DNA from: Pteria penguin | Lineage: Eukaryota; Mollusca; Bivalvia; Pterioida; Pteriidae | Assembly (NCBI GenBank): GCA_035048485.1 | Contig: CM068580.1 | Location: 56,024,475 to 56,088,474 of the forward strand | Direction of reading: 5' to 3' | DNA: 64,000 bases | Shown here: piece after piece, positions 38,976 to 52,030 of the stretch | How the letters are laid out: every line of letters starts with the position of its first letter | Numbering within the stretch: the first letter of the stretch is position 1 | Program-made: the position numbers and the translations under genes | The notes under the pieces: generated by a model | The model's input: the letters and a program-made list of their open reading frames with translations, nothing else | What the model was told of the DNA's origin: nothing | The model's database searches: none

Positions 38976-41900
38976 CAACGTACCCACACATGAACGGTAC
39001 CGTCACTACATCGCCCCTGCAACGCTGTTGCGATCGGATGATAATTGAGATCGCCCAAACAACACATATATCTATACCTATATACATAGAACAAAACATT
39101 ATGCTTAAATTGATTAGTGAACTATTGTCATTCACATTGAAAACTAAATAATCATTTTAATATTTTCAAAGTGGTCTCTTTTTTTGCAGAAATGACATCC
39201 TTTTACTGATGACGTCATATATACACTCTTGTATTTGATATTTTTATTGTGTTATTTCCATCAGATAAGAAGCATATTTCAGTCCCTCATACTAAATATT
39301 ATTAAAGTAAAGAAACTGATAAAACAATGTTTTAAACAGATCCTTATTAGGAAATTTGTCTCTGTACCTGTACATTTGATGAAATAATGAAATAAATAAA
39401 TATGAAAGCATTTATATCCTATTCGGTTCCATTATAAAAACAAGTGGGGGATAAAACAAAAGGAATCCATAATAATTTAGCGAACTTATAACTAAAAAGG
39501 TCAAATATCTTGAAGCATTTGTATTGATAACAAGTAAGTGCTAGATATACATGACTAATTTTTTAAGTGCATCGAGGCAATTCTTCTATATTAAGGAAGC
39601 GATTCTATCATGCATAATCTGATTGGACAAAACACATTTCCAGGACGGAAACCGGGAACACTACTTGAAGTATCAACACGACACCCTCCTAGGAAGCAAT
39701 TTACTGTTCATGTCTCGCGGTATTACTTAAAACGTTTGTAAGACCCTTAAAGGATGCTTTAACCATTGGGTTCAAGTGTGACAACTCAAGCTAATATTAG
39801 CCAATACTTCCTTGAAGCATTTGGAATCGAATAAATGATGACAATGAGTTTATGATGTTAATTTCAACGGGATTTCTTTCTAAATTAGATAGTTTCGTTG
39901 TGCTCATTTTTCTATAATATCAAATCAAAGAACATGTAATGGTAGAAAGCTTATTAAAACATTGTGTGTATATTATATATAATATGACCAACCATTCTAA
40001 TATAAAAATACCATGGGTAAAAATTGCTGCACTTATTGGGAGTAACAAATTCGTTACATAAATACATATAGTTCTACCAGAGTATGTCCTTGTGGAAAAT
40101 ATATCATAAAAATAGAAACAATAATTAGAAACAATTAATAAGTGTTAGAGAGAGAGAACATTTTTATTTTGAAATATAAATTCATTGTTCTAAGTTAACA
40201 CTCGCACGATTCATAAAACATGTATCAAATACATGTATTAAATAACTGTAATAAAAAAACAGACAAAATAATTGTAAAATAATATTGCATAACGAAATAT
40301 TCCAGTGTATTTTGCAATGCATCAGTAAAAGCTTAGAAGCGCGCATGTGTAACTGACCAAATAATGAATTCTGAAAAAATAATGATAAAATATATTGATT
40401 ACAATCGAAACGTAATACGCATGACCGTAGACATTAGTTGCGCAACCATTTGCAGTAACAGCATCACGGCCGCTTGGTTTTGTCATAATTAGTAAATTGA
40501 TAGGCCGGTTGTCTTTTTAAGGACGTTTTGAATGAGATTGATCGTCTTTGAAAGTAGGGCCAGTAATTCGACTCTTCACTTAGCACAATATTTTTAAACT
40601 TATTTTAAAATATAATCTAATAACCCGTAAATCTTTCTGATGTAGTGGGAAGATAATCCCTACAAGTAATTTTCAATGCGCGATTGCTGAGTGTGAAATA
40701 AGCGAGGAAAATTAATTTCTAAAAACGCTTTGAAGTTTTCAACAGTATAGACCGATACATTCTCTCCAAACACAACAGAAAAAGATATGTCAATTGATTG
40801 AAAATTACTGCACAAAAGATAAGAGCCAACTACACGATACGTAAACAGAGAGTAGATTACCTGTGGAAATTTAGGGGTAGCATGAGAGAGACTCGTCATT
40901 AATCTGAAAAAACGGAGATGGAGTTTGCGATAAGAAAGCATAAACATTTCCCTCCGGCGGAGTTTGAATTTAAATGACATTAAAAAGACAGAGGTTTTGA
41001 ATTTTGAATAAGATAATGATGAATTTGCTGGAGAAAAGGGCCCCGTAAATGAATATGAAGCCTGTGTAATCTTGCGAGATCGGTACCTTTGTTATCCTGC
41101 AAATAAAACTATCTTGTCTGCACCAGGCCAACAAAGGATTAATAAAACTTTTTTGCCTTTACAAATGATTTTCGCGACAGGAGATTTCTTATTGGTTTGA
41201 AAAACCTGAGCTTCTAGCAACATATTTTGAATATTGTATGAGCAGATAGTCAAACTGGCACACAGTTTATGGAGACTGGAGAAATAAATTTTCTACCAGC
41301 TTGACAGTAGAAAGGAACCCTATAGAAGGAGCATTCGTTGTAGGACACAAAGGTAGAGCACCACGCCTCATATGTTTATAAGTGTCACGAAGGTGTATAT
41401 AATTAATTTTTAAGCACTATAATAGCATCACCAGATTACTAAAGTTTTGAATGCGAACACTGGTTTAGCAAAGGGCATACCGCAAAGTCCAAGCGCTCCG
41501 GAAAGAATCGTATCAAACTTGCCGTTCCTGATCAACACTTCCATCGATAGCAATATTCATTTGAATTACTTGCATGGAAATCTGTCTTCTTTATTTATTG
41601 TTTCATAGGGAAGCATAATTCGGATAAAAATGTACGGTTTATCCCTACCATATCGAAAACAACAAAGACTTCGACACTTTGAGGACAATGGGGGTTTTTT
41701 TCTACGAATTTTTACTTTTTCAAACTTAAAAGAACCTGGATTTTTTCCCTTGAGTGATATAACAGCGTTCGGGTGTGTGAGTGTAGGTGTGTGTGTATGT
41801 ATGTTTTCTTTACAGGGTGTTTGGGGGTTTTTTTTCTTCATTACACATTTGAAAACAAAGAGGAGGGGATCAATAATTCGATAACAATGTCGTTTTCATT

Positions 41901-42534
41901 TCCAGTTCCAAACATGAAATGATTACAATTTAAAAAGATTTTCAATACAAGTTAAAAATAAAGGCAATTTGTAAATCGTGTTTGAATTTAAGACACGTGC
42001 CTTCTATTGATCCGATTTATTTTTGTGTAAAATCGTCGACTTTTCTATGGTTCTATCAATATTTGCCTTCCAATACAGTTTTTGTCAGATTGTAGAGAGG
42101 GACAACAAATTCACGGAAACATGTTCAAGGCGGTCTATTTCATTAAACACAGATCCGAGACGGCGACTTTAGGTGTGATTTCATGCAAGCCCCTTTATTT
42201 ACAGAAATCTTCAAAATTCACAAATGCATAATTTGCATTCACGAGGTGATTAAGCTCTATTTTTTGTCTGTTGACATGATGTGACAATGTTTGCTACCAA
42301 CAAATTCTTTGCTCTTGACACGGAGTTTGTTTGCTTTCGTAAAAAGAATTTTCCTCTATCTGACTTAGCTAGATCCGGTTAAGGACTAAATCGGATGAAA
42401 CTCAAAAACCCGAACATTCGAATCTCGTGAATGAAATGATTTACAGTGGATGTCCTTTTACCGATGTACCGTTTGTGAATTACGTCTAGTAAATCATAAA
42501 CATATCGCATTTAAGATAAGATACCGCATTTTAA
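38976..42534. other. intergenic, no gene found
   Basis: AT-rich. A more complex stretch at about 40420-40560 (ACGGCCGCTTGG, TAGGCCGGTTGTC) could be a non-coding element. Otherwise nothing recognised. Confidence 0.5.
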
Positions 42535-42715
42535 GAGACGATTAAAGGGAATGTGCAAAAGTGGTCGTTTAATGCAGGTGACCTCTTAATACAGGTCAAT
42601 TTTGCAATGGCAATAAGTAGTTGGGAACTGTAAAAGGCGGTTGTTAAAGACAAGTGATAGCTTAATAAAAGTGGTCTTAAAAACAGGTTGGATGATAAAA
42701 CATGGATAAGAATAC
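42535..42715 (+). repeat. dispersed GTGGTCGTT repeat, copy 2
   Basis: AGTGGTCGTTTAATGCAGGT, GGCGGTTGTTAAAGACAAGT and AGTGGTCTTAAAAACAGGTT mirror 10900-11180. Confidence 0.6.
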
Positions 42716-43321
42716 TAAAGGTCAATGTTAACAAAAACCCCTACCACTACATATCTTTATAGATTCAAATAAAATTGCAAGATCTCTTAAATGCATTAAT
42801 CGCTCTCCGCCCGTATTATTATTAGAGTAACATGAAACAAACACTGTTTGGAAACCTCGTATAATAATCTCATTAGTCCACCTCAAATTACAACATGTTT
42901 AGATAGATACGAAAAAAGTAGGACTATTTATAAAAGGTGTCATCTGTCACGTCCGCTACCGGTTCATTCACCTCATCTTTCAAATGATTTAGCTGATATC
43001 CATTCTATACAACGTCATGAATATTATTTAGTAGAAACTACAGAAATGTCGTCTAAGAGCAAAGAAAAAAATTTGATGAGAAGATAGCGTCTAAAATGAT
43101 ATCTTTTCCAATCTATAGTACTTGAAAGTAAATAAATTATTACATGATCATTGAAAGTCATTACTGACACTAGTCATGACTTGGAAAGACGACTTTTTTA
43201 GGCTGACGTGTCTTCACATTGAATAAATATACTAGTACACATGCATGATGTATTTTGCTTAATTTTGATGCATGTGTATTTAAAAAAAACCCTTTTCTGT
43301 CTATTCATTCGTTTATTATTG

Positions 43322-43490
43322 CATTACGTCACTCGCTTACATTATGGCGGCACCCATGTGGTACACGATTTCATTATTTTTCTCTATGCTGGGGACCCAT
43401 TCGAAACAGTGAAGAGGATCTTTTACGTACTCTCATATACCGTAACAAACAACCCCAGGTTTTACTTTTTCATCCGATGAACAGATAGGG
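43322..43490 (-). mobile_element. decayed SINE body without tRNA head
   Basis: On the minus strand the order is TCATCCGATGAA-complement (CGGATGA), a GTAAAA stretch, ACGTAAAAGATCCTC and GAGTGACGTAATGC. These are the same landmarks as in the SINE at 17418-17694 (TTTCGGATGAGACAGTAAAA, ACGTAAAAGATCCCTC, GTGACGTAAAAC). Head lost. Confidence 0.6.
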
Positions 43491-44395
43491 ACGAAAAAGA
43501 TGATAAATGACTTTTGAAAAATCCCTACGGATAGTCGGGATCGGACAATGGATTTCAGATAAGAAATTAAGTGCGATAACTCTGGACCATCATGCCTCTC
43601 AGAAAAATACTACACGTAACATTATTGTTTTATGCGACATACAACGCAACATAGACATTCAACAAGGACACTGCATTGAGAGTCCTTCCCAACAACCAGT
43701 AACCTAAAATTTCTGCTCAACCATACTCTGCATTATCAGACCTATCTGTAAAATCTGAAGCAGAAAATAATGAATATACTTTACGAGTATTTAAAAGCGG
43801 TATTTACATTTTGAAGAAGCTAGCCCTGTTCCTTTTGCACTATTTCATGTCTACCCAGATACAAATATATTCATAGATACGAAGAAAGACAACCACAAGT
43901 CGTGCTAGTTCATGACTACGCTTGCACATCACGTTTTAGAAATTTTACTGTCAACATTATAACGTTTGTCTCAAAATTCTATTTCTAACATTTTGTTCTA
44001 TAATTGTTTGATTATATCAATGATTCTTATAATATAATGAATACAAAATTAACATTAACTTCGCTCTTAATTCCTTTTTACTGAAAATTATGTGTTTCGT
44101 GAATATGTTAAAATTATTTCATCTTTTATACAGAACAGTCAGTATTGTTAGAAGTTAAGGAAATATAAAACCCGAAGTAAACTATCCATTTCCAACAAAA
44201 GGGGACGGAGAAGGGTTTTTAAAACCTTCCCATGCATGTGTAGGTACCGACCCTGTATTTTAATTTTTAAAACATAGAGAGAAAAATAAATAAATAAAGA
44301 ATTATGAAATTCCAATTATGTCCAATTTTGCCGCGAGTCTGAATACACGTGCTGTTTTTACCATTTTCAAGAATGAAGACCATAAGGTCCGAAGT

Positions 44396-44859
44396 TACTG
44401 TCCGCGGCACCCACTCTGGAAACCGGAAAATCTGGATTTTCAGTTTTTCATCTTCAGAATAATTTCAAAAATGCAAAACCATTCGATAGATCTTGTTTAG
44501 TCGTAACTTTTGGTGTATACTATATGTTTGTGTGAAGAAACGTTCATATTTTATAGAAAAAAATCAATTTTAGATAGGGCGATTTCCATGTTAAATTTTG
44601 ACGTGACGTCGCCAAGTTTTCCATAGACTCAATGTTAAACATTGGCGACGTCACGTCAAAATTAACATAGAAAATGCCCTATCTAAAATGATTTTTTCCT
44701 ATAAAATACGAATGCTTCTTCGTAGAAACATATAACATACACCAAAAGTTACGACTAAACAAGACCTGTCGATTGATATTAATTTTGTAAAACTATTTTA
44801 AAGATAAATAAGTGAAAATCCAGATTTTTCGGTTTACAAAGTGAGTGGCGCGAACAGTA
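44396..44859. mobile_element. palindromic MITE with TA target duplication
   Basis: The element (44398-44857, 460 bp) is almost one large inverted repeat: CTGTCCGCGGCACCCACT at the left is answered by the complement CTGTTCGCGCCACTCACT at the right. Inner arms TTGTTTAGTCGTAACTTTTG and CAAAAGTTACGACTAAACAA are exact complements. The centre (about 44630) is flanked by TTGACGTGACGTCGCCAA and its complement. TA stands immediately outside both ends. No coding capacity. TA target use suggests a Tc1/mariner-like helper, which is inference. Confidence 0.85.
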
Positions 44860-44952
44860 GACCAGTTGTATTCAGTATCAGCACAGTTCCAGGATATACC
44901 GTTAGACCAAGTTGTATTCAGTATCAGCACAGTTTCAGGGTATACCGTTTTA
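44860..44952. repeat. tandem duplication, two units of about 46 bp
   Basis: GACCAGTTGTATTCAGTATC, AGCACAGTTCCAGGATATAC, CGTT, then GACCAAGTTGTATTCAGTAT, CAGCACAGTTTCAGGGTATA, CCGTT. Directly beside the palindromic MITE. Confidence 0.9.
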
Positions 44953-45490
44953 CACATAGTGTGATTTCCCTTGCATACAGGGGAAGATGGTCCATCAAGA
45001 TACCTTGATAGTTACTGCAGACATGTCCTAATTGTGATTTAGTAAATGTACTGGTGTTTTGAATATTTCTGTGTCATACATAATGACTAAGTCATTGAGC
45101 AGATTTCTATTCGTCATGTCTACAATGATTTTCCAACAGGTGTACACAATAAATGACATTTAATGAATCTCATTGACTTCTCGCCTCAATTACCTGACCA
45201 ATGACGTGTGACAAATAGATGATTACGATAGCCGCTGCAGGAAACAATGTACCACCAGAAATCTTATTTGCTTGGTGATCGGACATACGTAGAGCTATAG
45301 AAATACAATATCGTAAGACAATATAGGACCAGTCGATGACAAAATAGCATGAGGGACCGTCTGTCCACTATGGTCAGTCATCATTGTCAGATTATCTGTG
45401 GCCGAAGTGCTGTGCTTGCTTCTCACATACCTCTGTTGTTTAACACCGCTTTGGGATTATTTAAACTTTAAGGGTGGTGGTCATGCCTAT

Positions 45491-46025
45491 GCAAAAGATG
45501 TGGCTATATTTTGTTATTGGAACCCAATTCCTATGCTAGAAATTTTGACATACATGTACCGATCTACCAGCAAGAATCGGTGAAATCCAACATTAAAATG
45601 AACAAATATTATACTTATATAAACATTAGCACATTAAGTAATATTAATTTACCTCCTGTCTGTCTCTAGATGGCGATACACAGTCCTTCCCACAGCGTGT
45701 GTCAAAATTCGCTGGTTTGTTTATATGTAGCCTGAATCATCCACACATTTCGTGGACAGAATCAAACGTATGGATGATTCAGATTGCATATAAACAAAGC
45801 GGCAAATTTAACTTAGGCTGTAGAGAGGACTGTGTGTTGGCGACACATTCGCAGTAAGGTGATATTACCGGCCGTCTGCCTAATGTTTATGTATTTATGA
45901 TAATTGCTCCATTTGATGCTGGAAACTTGCAAATAAAACTTACAGACCGATATGTTTACCAAAATTGCAATTTTGCGCAACGCAAGGAATAGTGGCCCTA
46001 TTATATTAAAAAGGTAACGTCTTGC
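45491..46025. mobile_element. long imperfect palindromic element, copy 1
   Basis: Symmetrical about 45757: CCTGAATCATCCACAC (45731) faces CGTATGGATGATTCAG (45768), GGTTTGTTTATATG faces GCATATAAACAAAGC, GCGATACACAGTCC faces GGACTGTGTGTTGGC, and GCAAAAGATGTGGC (45491) faces the complement of the sequence ending at 46025. About 535 bp, non-coding. The same sequence in the same order starts at 63419, which makes this a dispersed family. The true ends may lie slightly outside. Confidence 0.82.
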
Positions 46026-47394
46026 AGCTAACTGGACAGACAAAAGAACCAGAACACTAACCACTGGCTTTCGCTGGGTATCTGTGAGGACCTTTCCTAA
46101 CTGCCCGATCGGGATTGAATCCAATAACCATCACACTGGGGACAAGTGACCATCGAGCAAAATGGAGCAGCGACTTCCGAAAACGTACCCCATTTCCATT
46201 ATAACAATGGCTCAACATGCATGTTTCTTATTCATTTCATTACATAAACTAAAAATAATTTCAAGTAAATATCGTTAACTTTATCATCATTATCATTCAA
46301 TGAATAACTTTATCATATTTAATAAGAAAAGAACAGAACAAGATATTTAAATTTACATTACATTTAATATAATATATTTGTATGATATAAAATAATATAA
46401 TATAGATACATGTAAATAAAAATGTGAAATACGAAAGTTACTTGTGCCACGTACTGGTGTCATCAAGAAATACTCAATGTCCACAAATTTTCGGCCACTT
46501 GGAAACAAAAAATAACAAAATTTCTATGTAAAATCCGTGTCTGCTGGTCAATCTAATTAAAACATGGATTTCTTCATTTCGTAAAGTACTCTTTGTAGTT
46601 TACGAAATAACGAGACATATGTTTTAATTAGATTAATCTACTGGTAAAATCAGCACAGACTTTGCCATTCTTGTTATTTATTTTCAAATTCACACTTTCT
46701 TTCGGAGAATTTCTTCTAATTCTATATTTCATAGTTTAATTGATTTTCTACACCTCTACTAATTTCATCGAAAATTTGACTATATAATAACATACAGAAA
46801 TAGTAATGGTCAGGTTCGAGATACACAAACGAAATGAATACGAATAAGATCTGTATTTGAGAGTTACAGACGAAAAAAAAAACCTTTAGAAAACTTAATA
46901 GCATCATTGGAATATTGGGTATTGTGTCTAATGCGTAAAACCGCAATCTCCCACATTTACACTAATGTTTGTTGTTCAAATTAGTACAGATGTATAATTT
47001 AATTTGGTGGGTAAAAAAGTGTCTTCTGTATTTTTTTTTATTACAATTAAAGTTAATCCAAGTCAAAAGATATGTGACACAATTTCCTGCACAAAATCTT
47101 ATTATGGTAAAGCTCATGCGGTGCATGTAGTATACAATTAATAAAAAAAATCAAAAAGTAAATGAACTTTCCCTCTTACTTTTAATGTACCGGACTTCCC
47201 TTTGGAGGACTACTTAGAATCTTTATTTTTTTTAAATCAGTTTTATCAGGTAAAGATTAAGTCTTGCAAAGCTTGACTAAGTACTGAACAAATGTGTAAC
47301 GTTTCATTCAAATCTGACAAAGAATGTAGGAGAAGGTGCCCCGAAAAATATAACCACATATCCATGACAATGTAATATTGTAAGAATAAGTATT

Positions 47395-47395
<1 letters not shown>

Positions 47396-47439
<44 letters not shown>
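47396..47439. repeat. (CT)n microsatellite
   Basis: About 44 bp of CT dinucleotides. Confidence 0.95.
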
Positions 47440-47442
<3 letters not shown>

Positions 47443-49554
47443 ATTAACATTGCATAAGTACAGTAAATCCGATTTTAAATTGTTGAAGAAACTGGGCTCA
47501 CAAGCCTGCTTCCATGTCATGTGATAGCCAAGACAATGAAATAACATAATAATTTAACAGTTTATTTTATCTTATAGAACCAAGTGTTTCTTGCATAACT
47601 ATACTCTGTACTCAAAATTTCTGTAAAGTTTCATACCGATTTCAACAGTAGAGGACACTTCGCTCACAATAAGTCCATATGTATCAACACAATACAATGA
47701 AATATACGTACTAAACATTAGAATTGAAAATTTTCCGAAAGAAAAGAAACAAGTCTTGGACAACTACGTTTTGAGCTGATTTTTTTTTTTGTAAAATTTC
47801 GCTTCCTATCCCATTTACACGGTAGGAGAAATTATGCTCACAAACTATGACGGACAGACAGACTAGCGGACAGAACAAAACAGCACGTCTCCTTATGATG
47901 AGGAGCAGACATGATTATTCCCACCTCGTAAAGGAGATTGAGGGGGATATATGGCAGATATTTAGAGGGTGGCTTGGCATGAAGGGATGGTTATACTGCA
48001 TTGTCACAGACCTTAACTTATCATGGAACTAAATGAATGAATAAAATATTTAATGGATAAATTGATAAAATATATTTTTATCGGAAGTTGTTTAAGTAAT
48101 TGGATTATACACTACATACGATGTTCTTTTAATACCAAATGCGTTTGTGAAGACTAATATATGTATCCGACAATAAACGGTTTCCGTAAATTTCTGAAAG
48201 CAAGAAGAACGAACCAAACCGTACATACATTCGGATCATTCCGATAAGTAGAATGAAAATTACGATATTTTAGATTGTTGAGAGAAAACATATTCGTTTC
48301 AGTTAGAATTCTAAGTTTTTGATAAATGTATGTGTTTTAAAACGAAATAAATGACAGCGAGAGACGAGATCTTTAGAAAATTATACATTTTGAAATCTTG
48401 TCAGTTTCTACCCTTTGGTGCACAACGTCATAAATCATATAAAATCGTTATAAATCACGAGGAATCAATGTATATTCAGGGATTTTTTTTAGACTTTACA
48501 TTGTATCATCAACTCGACTCCGTTTGAAAAAAAACCCAGATTTGCTAAGTTTTGAAAAGGATTTAATAAAACTTACCGCACTTGAGTGATGTTAAATTTC
48601 CTTCACCTCCTTGCTACTGTTCATTCTTCATTTTCCTCTAATTATCTTGACAAGAGATCTTAACTTATCAACAAAATCAATCCACAAAATAAGGCTATCA
48701 TGTAACTATTGACTCACACCACAAATCATATTTCTTCAAAGCATTTCATTTTTATTAAATGTTACATCACTGAAGACTTCGCTATTTTGAAGACGAAGCA
48801 TGCTTAATTTTGCACATGGATAATTTTTTGCGACCCATGGAATATTATTTTCATTTAACCCCTTGCTCCGTTTTTATTTGATATGAATATTTCCATGTAA
48901 CCCATCCCTACAGGTCAGGGCGATTGGTAACCTTTCTAACTTTAGCTCAAATTGAAACGCTCTTTTGGAAAAGTAGAAGCGATAGTGAAAGGAAATACAT
49001 GAAGTTAAATATTGTTTAATTTATTAAGTTACCAACTTGATCCCGTCTTTTTTCTTCCAAACATTTTAACCATTACAAAGCATTTCGTACTGATATACAA
49101 CCACATACAAAAGACAATAAGTTTTTTCCTAACTTCTGTTCTGTTCTACATTCCAGACGATATTTCACAATGATTTCATCACATGAAAAATGTAGAATGA
49201 GAAAATTATAGCCATTTAAACCCTGTATGTCCATTTGTTTTTGTAAGAAATGTTTTCGATAAAATATTTATTCACCATGATGTTTAATACCTTTGACAAA
49301 CCTCGCATATATTCGTAGTGACAATCAACGAGTTTTTATAAATCAAATCTGATTTTGTTTTTTGTCTTCCGCCTTTTGAATGTTTTTCCTTTAATTTTCA
49401 TTTTTTTCTAAAAAATCACCTAAAGTAGCAATTTTCATTACAAATCGTTTGTATGAGAGGAAATTGACTGCAAAATCTTTTGTACCGGTAATAATTGGTA
49501 TCTGACAAGAAGGGCCTTTCCATCGGATTTAGACTAACTCAACTCGTAACAAAA

Positions 49555-49720
49555 CTAATCATTCTCCCTAATCATGGGTTACAGACCGTCGTCTGCTGCT
49601 TCCCGCCATTATGCCTGTCGTCCGTTGATAGCAGACGACTAATTAGAACAATCCGTCCAACATAAAATTACACCGTAGGGCCAAATGAAATTCAGCATAG
49701 GCGCTGATATTATTTATTCC
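49555..49720. promoter_or_regulatory. complex island with inverted repeat (candidate regulatory element)
   Basis: GTCGTCTGCT (49588-49597) and AGCAGACGAC (49630-49639) are exact complements. TAATCATGGGTTAC and GACTAATTAG lie beside them, so homeodomain-type ATTA sites flank both arms. More even composition than the surroundings. Function not shown. Confidence 0.25.
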
Positions 49721-51670
49721 AATACATAAAACATTTTCATTTAGAATCTTTATGGTTCAAGACGATTCCATTGTGTGTTTTTCCGACAAAGATTGGCTTC
49801 AAACATAGCGGAATACCTAATAAGTTTTCCCTCAATAATGATACAAAACAAAATGAAATTTGTTAAAGTTAAATAGTATATAATATCACACAGTTAGCTT
49901 GAAATGACGTCTTAGATTAGTGACGAAATAAAGAATCAGAAAAATATCAGAAATGACAAATATATGATACTGATCAACACTTCGAGTCGTGGACAATAAG
50001 ATATGATTGGAATGCAAATTTAAAGAATTCTGTCGTTTGGCAAATGTTATCCACATCATACATGGGGTAAAAAATGATACAGAAATCGCCAAGTGGACCA
50101 TAAGATAATCCCCGTGTCAGCTTGTATATGAAAGCAACGTGCTGGTGAATGAAATGCCACTCAAAGTTTCGCAACCTTTTCCTCCCCGTTTTTACTTTCC
50201 ATTAGACCCCGATGCCTAGCGGTAGAACAGTGTGCAATGATGAGGAAATTAAAAACATATCTGCTGGAGATTTCACGGCAGTTAAAGAATTTCCGAATCT
50301 GCATGAGGTGAAATTTAAGAAATATCTTTAATTCGGAATTCATTTAGATGAAAGTATTAGTGAATTACAACGCGGTGGTTAAGTGCTTCTAAAAACAGCG
50401 CCGAACAGCGGGATTCCCGAAGGATGCATTAATCTTGTGCAGCGGAAAGCAGAAAATTCAATATGTTGGAAAGCTCGGTTCTAAATCAGTTTCAAGTAAT
50501 CACTGAATAAAGAATAACAATGAGCCAAGTAAATGACATAACTCATTATTTTGCATATCTATAACTTAAAGTGTCTAGATGGTCTCACGACAGATGGCCG
50601 AGTGATAGAAAATACCCTATTACCCCATCTTAATTTTGCATCAACCATACTCCGATATTCATAAAATGGTGATTTTCTCAATAAAACGTAATTTCTGTAA
50701 TTTTCCTCACTATTTCGAAGGAACTGTTACAATTCGGTCTTTATCAACCACAAATATTCATACCCTGATAAGTCGTATCTCAAGATCTAAAGTGAAACCC
50801 ATGAATATTAAAAATAATTTGTCAAAATCATATCGAACCCGAAATATGAGATTTTTTTTTTCGTCTTTGTGTTTAAAAAATACTGGAAGAAAGTCAAACT
50901 GAGAATATTTTACCGATTCCTATTCAAATCTAAATCTGTCCCTATCAATCTCAGCCACTGTAAAAACGACTTAACGAGATCAAGTAAAACAGCATCGCGG
51001 ATAACAATAATGACTTTGTACAGTTTGTTTTTTAAGCTTCTGCGAGATATAATAAAACCATATGAGCATTTCTGAGAGAGACTGTTATACACGTTATTAC
51101 ACGGAAACCTGCGTCGAAAACACGAAATACCACATGTCAATTCTGTATGCTGGATAGATCAAGCGCGTATCTCAGTCACCTTCTAATTTGTCCTTTATCT
51201 TACAAAATATTTTTAGTTTTTCTCATATACTAGAATCGTAACAGTGAAAGATGACGAGTTTTCAAGATGGCTGACATATGAAAATATGCGCGGCCGCTTG
51301 CTTAGCGATGTCAAAATATGTCATGCTATGATATTTTTGTTGGATACTGCATGCGGGGAAAATATTAGAAATATTAGATTTTAGCCATTTGTGTTTTTCT
51401 TCCCATTGTAAAACATTCGCTGAAGTATTTAGGAATTTCCTCCCTCGTCGATTTAAGTCTTGATCTTAGAAGATAATTTCGGTGATCTCAACCCATTTTT
51501 CTTATACCGAAAAAAAAAGATTTGATATAAAAAGATTTCAGAAGCGGATTAAAAATCAAACACCAGATTCATCATGTGTCAAAATTTTAGGATAAATTGA
51601 ATCATACAAGAGGAGTATGAAGGTAAAACCGATACTGTTGTAAGTGGTCCTCAACGGTTTAAGTGTTCGA

Positions 51671-52030
51671 ACCTCTCGATACACGTGGATCTGTATCAGT
51701 ATGGCCAAAAACCTCACGATACACGTGGATCTGTAGAAGTATCGCCAAAAACCTCACGATACACGTGGATCTGTATCAGTATGGCCAAAAACCTCACGAT
51801 ACACGTGGATCTGTATCAGTATGGCCAAAAACCTCACGATACTCGTGGATCTGTATAAGTATCGCCAAAAACCTCACGATACTCGTGGATCTCTATAAGT
51901 ATCACCAAAAACCTCATGATACACGTGGATCTGTATCAGTATCGCCAAAAACCTCACGAAACACGTGGATTTGTATAAGAATCGCCAAAAACCTCACGAT
52001 ACACGTGGATTTGTTTAAGTATCGCCAAAT
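51671..52030. repeat. minisatellite, nine exact-length 40-bp units with E-boxes
   Basis: Unit ACCTCACGATACACGTGGAT, then CTGTATCAGTATGGCCAAAA. Nine units start every 40 bp without one insertion or deletion. Seven carry the palindrome CACGTG; two (near 51841 and 51881) have CTCGTG. Because 40 is not a multiple of 3, an open frame runs through all three readings of the unit, giving an artefactual protein with a 40-residue period. Confidence 0.97.

Larger units (their letters stand above)
46026..51670. other. intergenic, no gene found
   Basis: Contains a CT run at 47396-47439, a GACAGACA-tailed repeat fragment at about 47600-47880, and a more complex island with a 10-bp inverted repeat at 49588-49639. 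Overlapping frames at 49886-50343 on the minus strand were inspected and not accepted. Confidence 0.5.

Noticed and set aside
46090..46150. GGATTCAATCCC as box B of another SINE head (minus strand)
   Set aside because: No convincing box A or body; too little to call.
50205..50235. GCCTAGCGGTAGAACAGTGT as a tRNA box A
   Set aside because: No box B or cloverleaf within the expected distance.
49886..50343. Cluster of minus-strand frames that look partly protein-like
   Set aside because: Three frames overlap, no splice sites or family resemblance, and aromatic bias fits AT-rich DNA.
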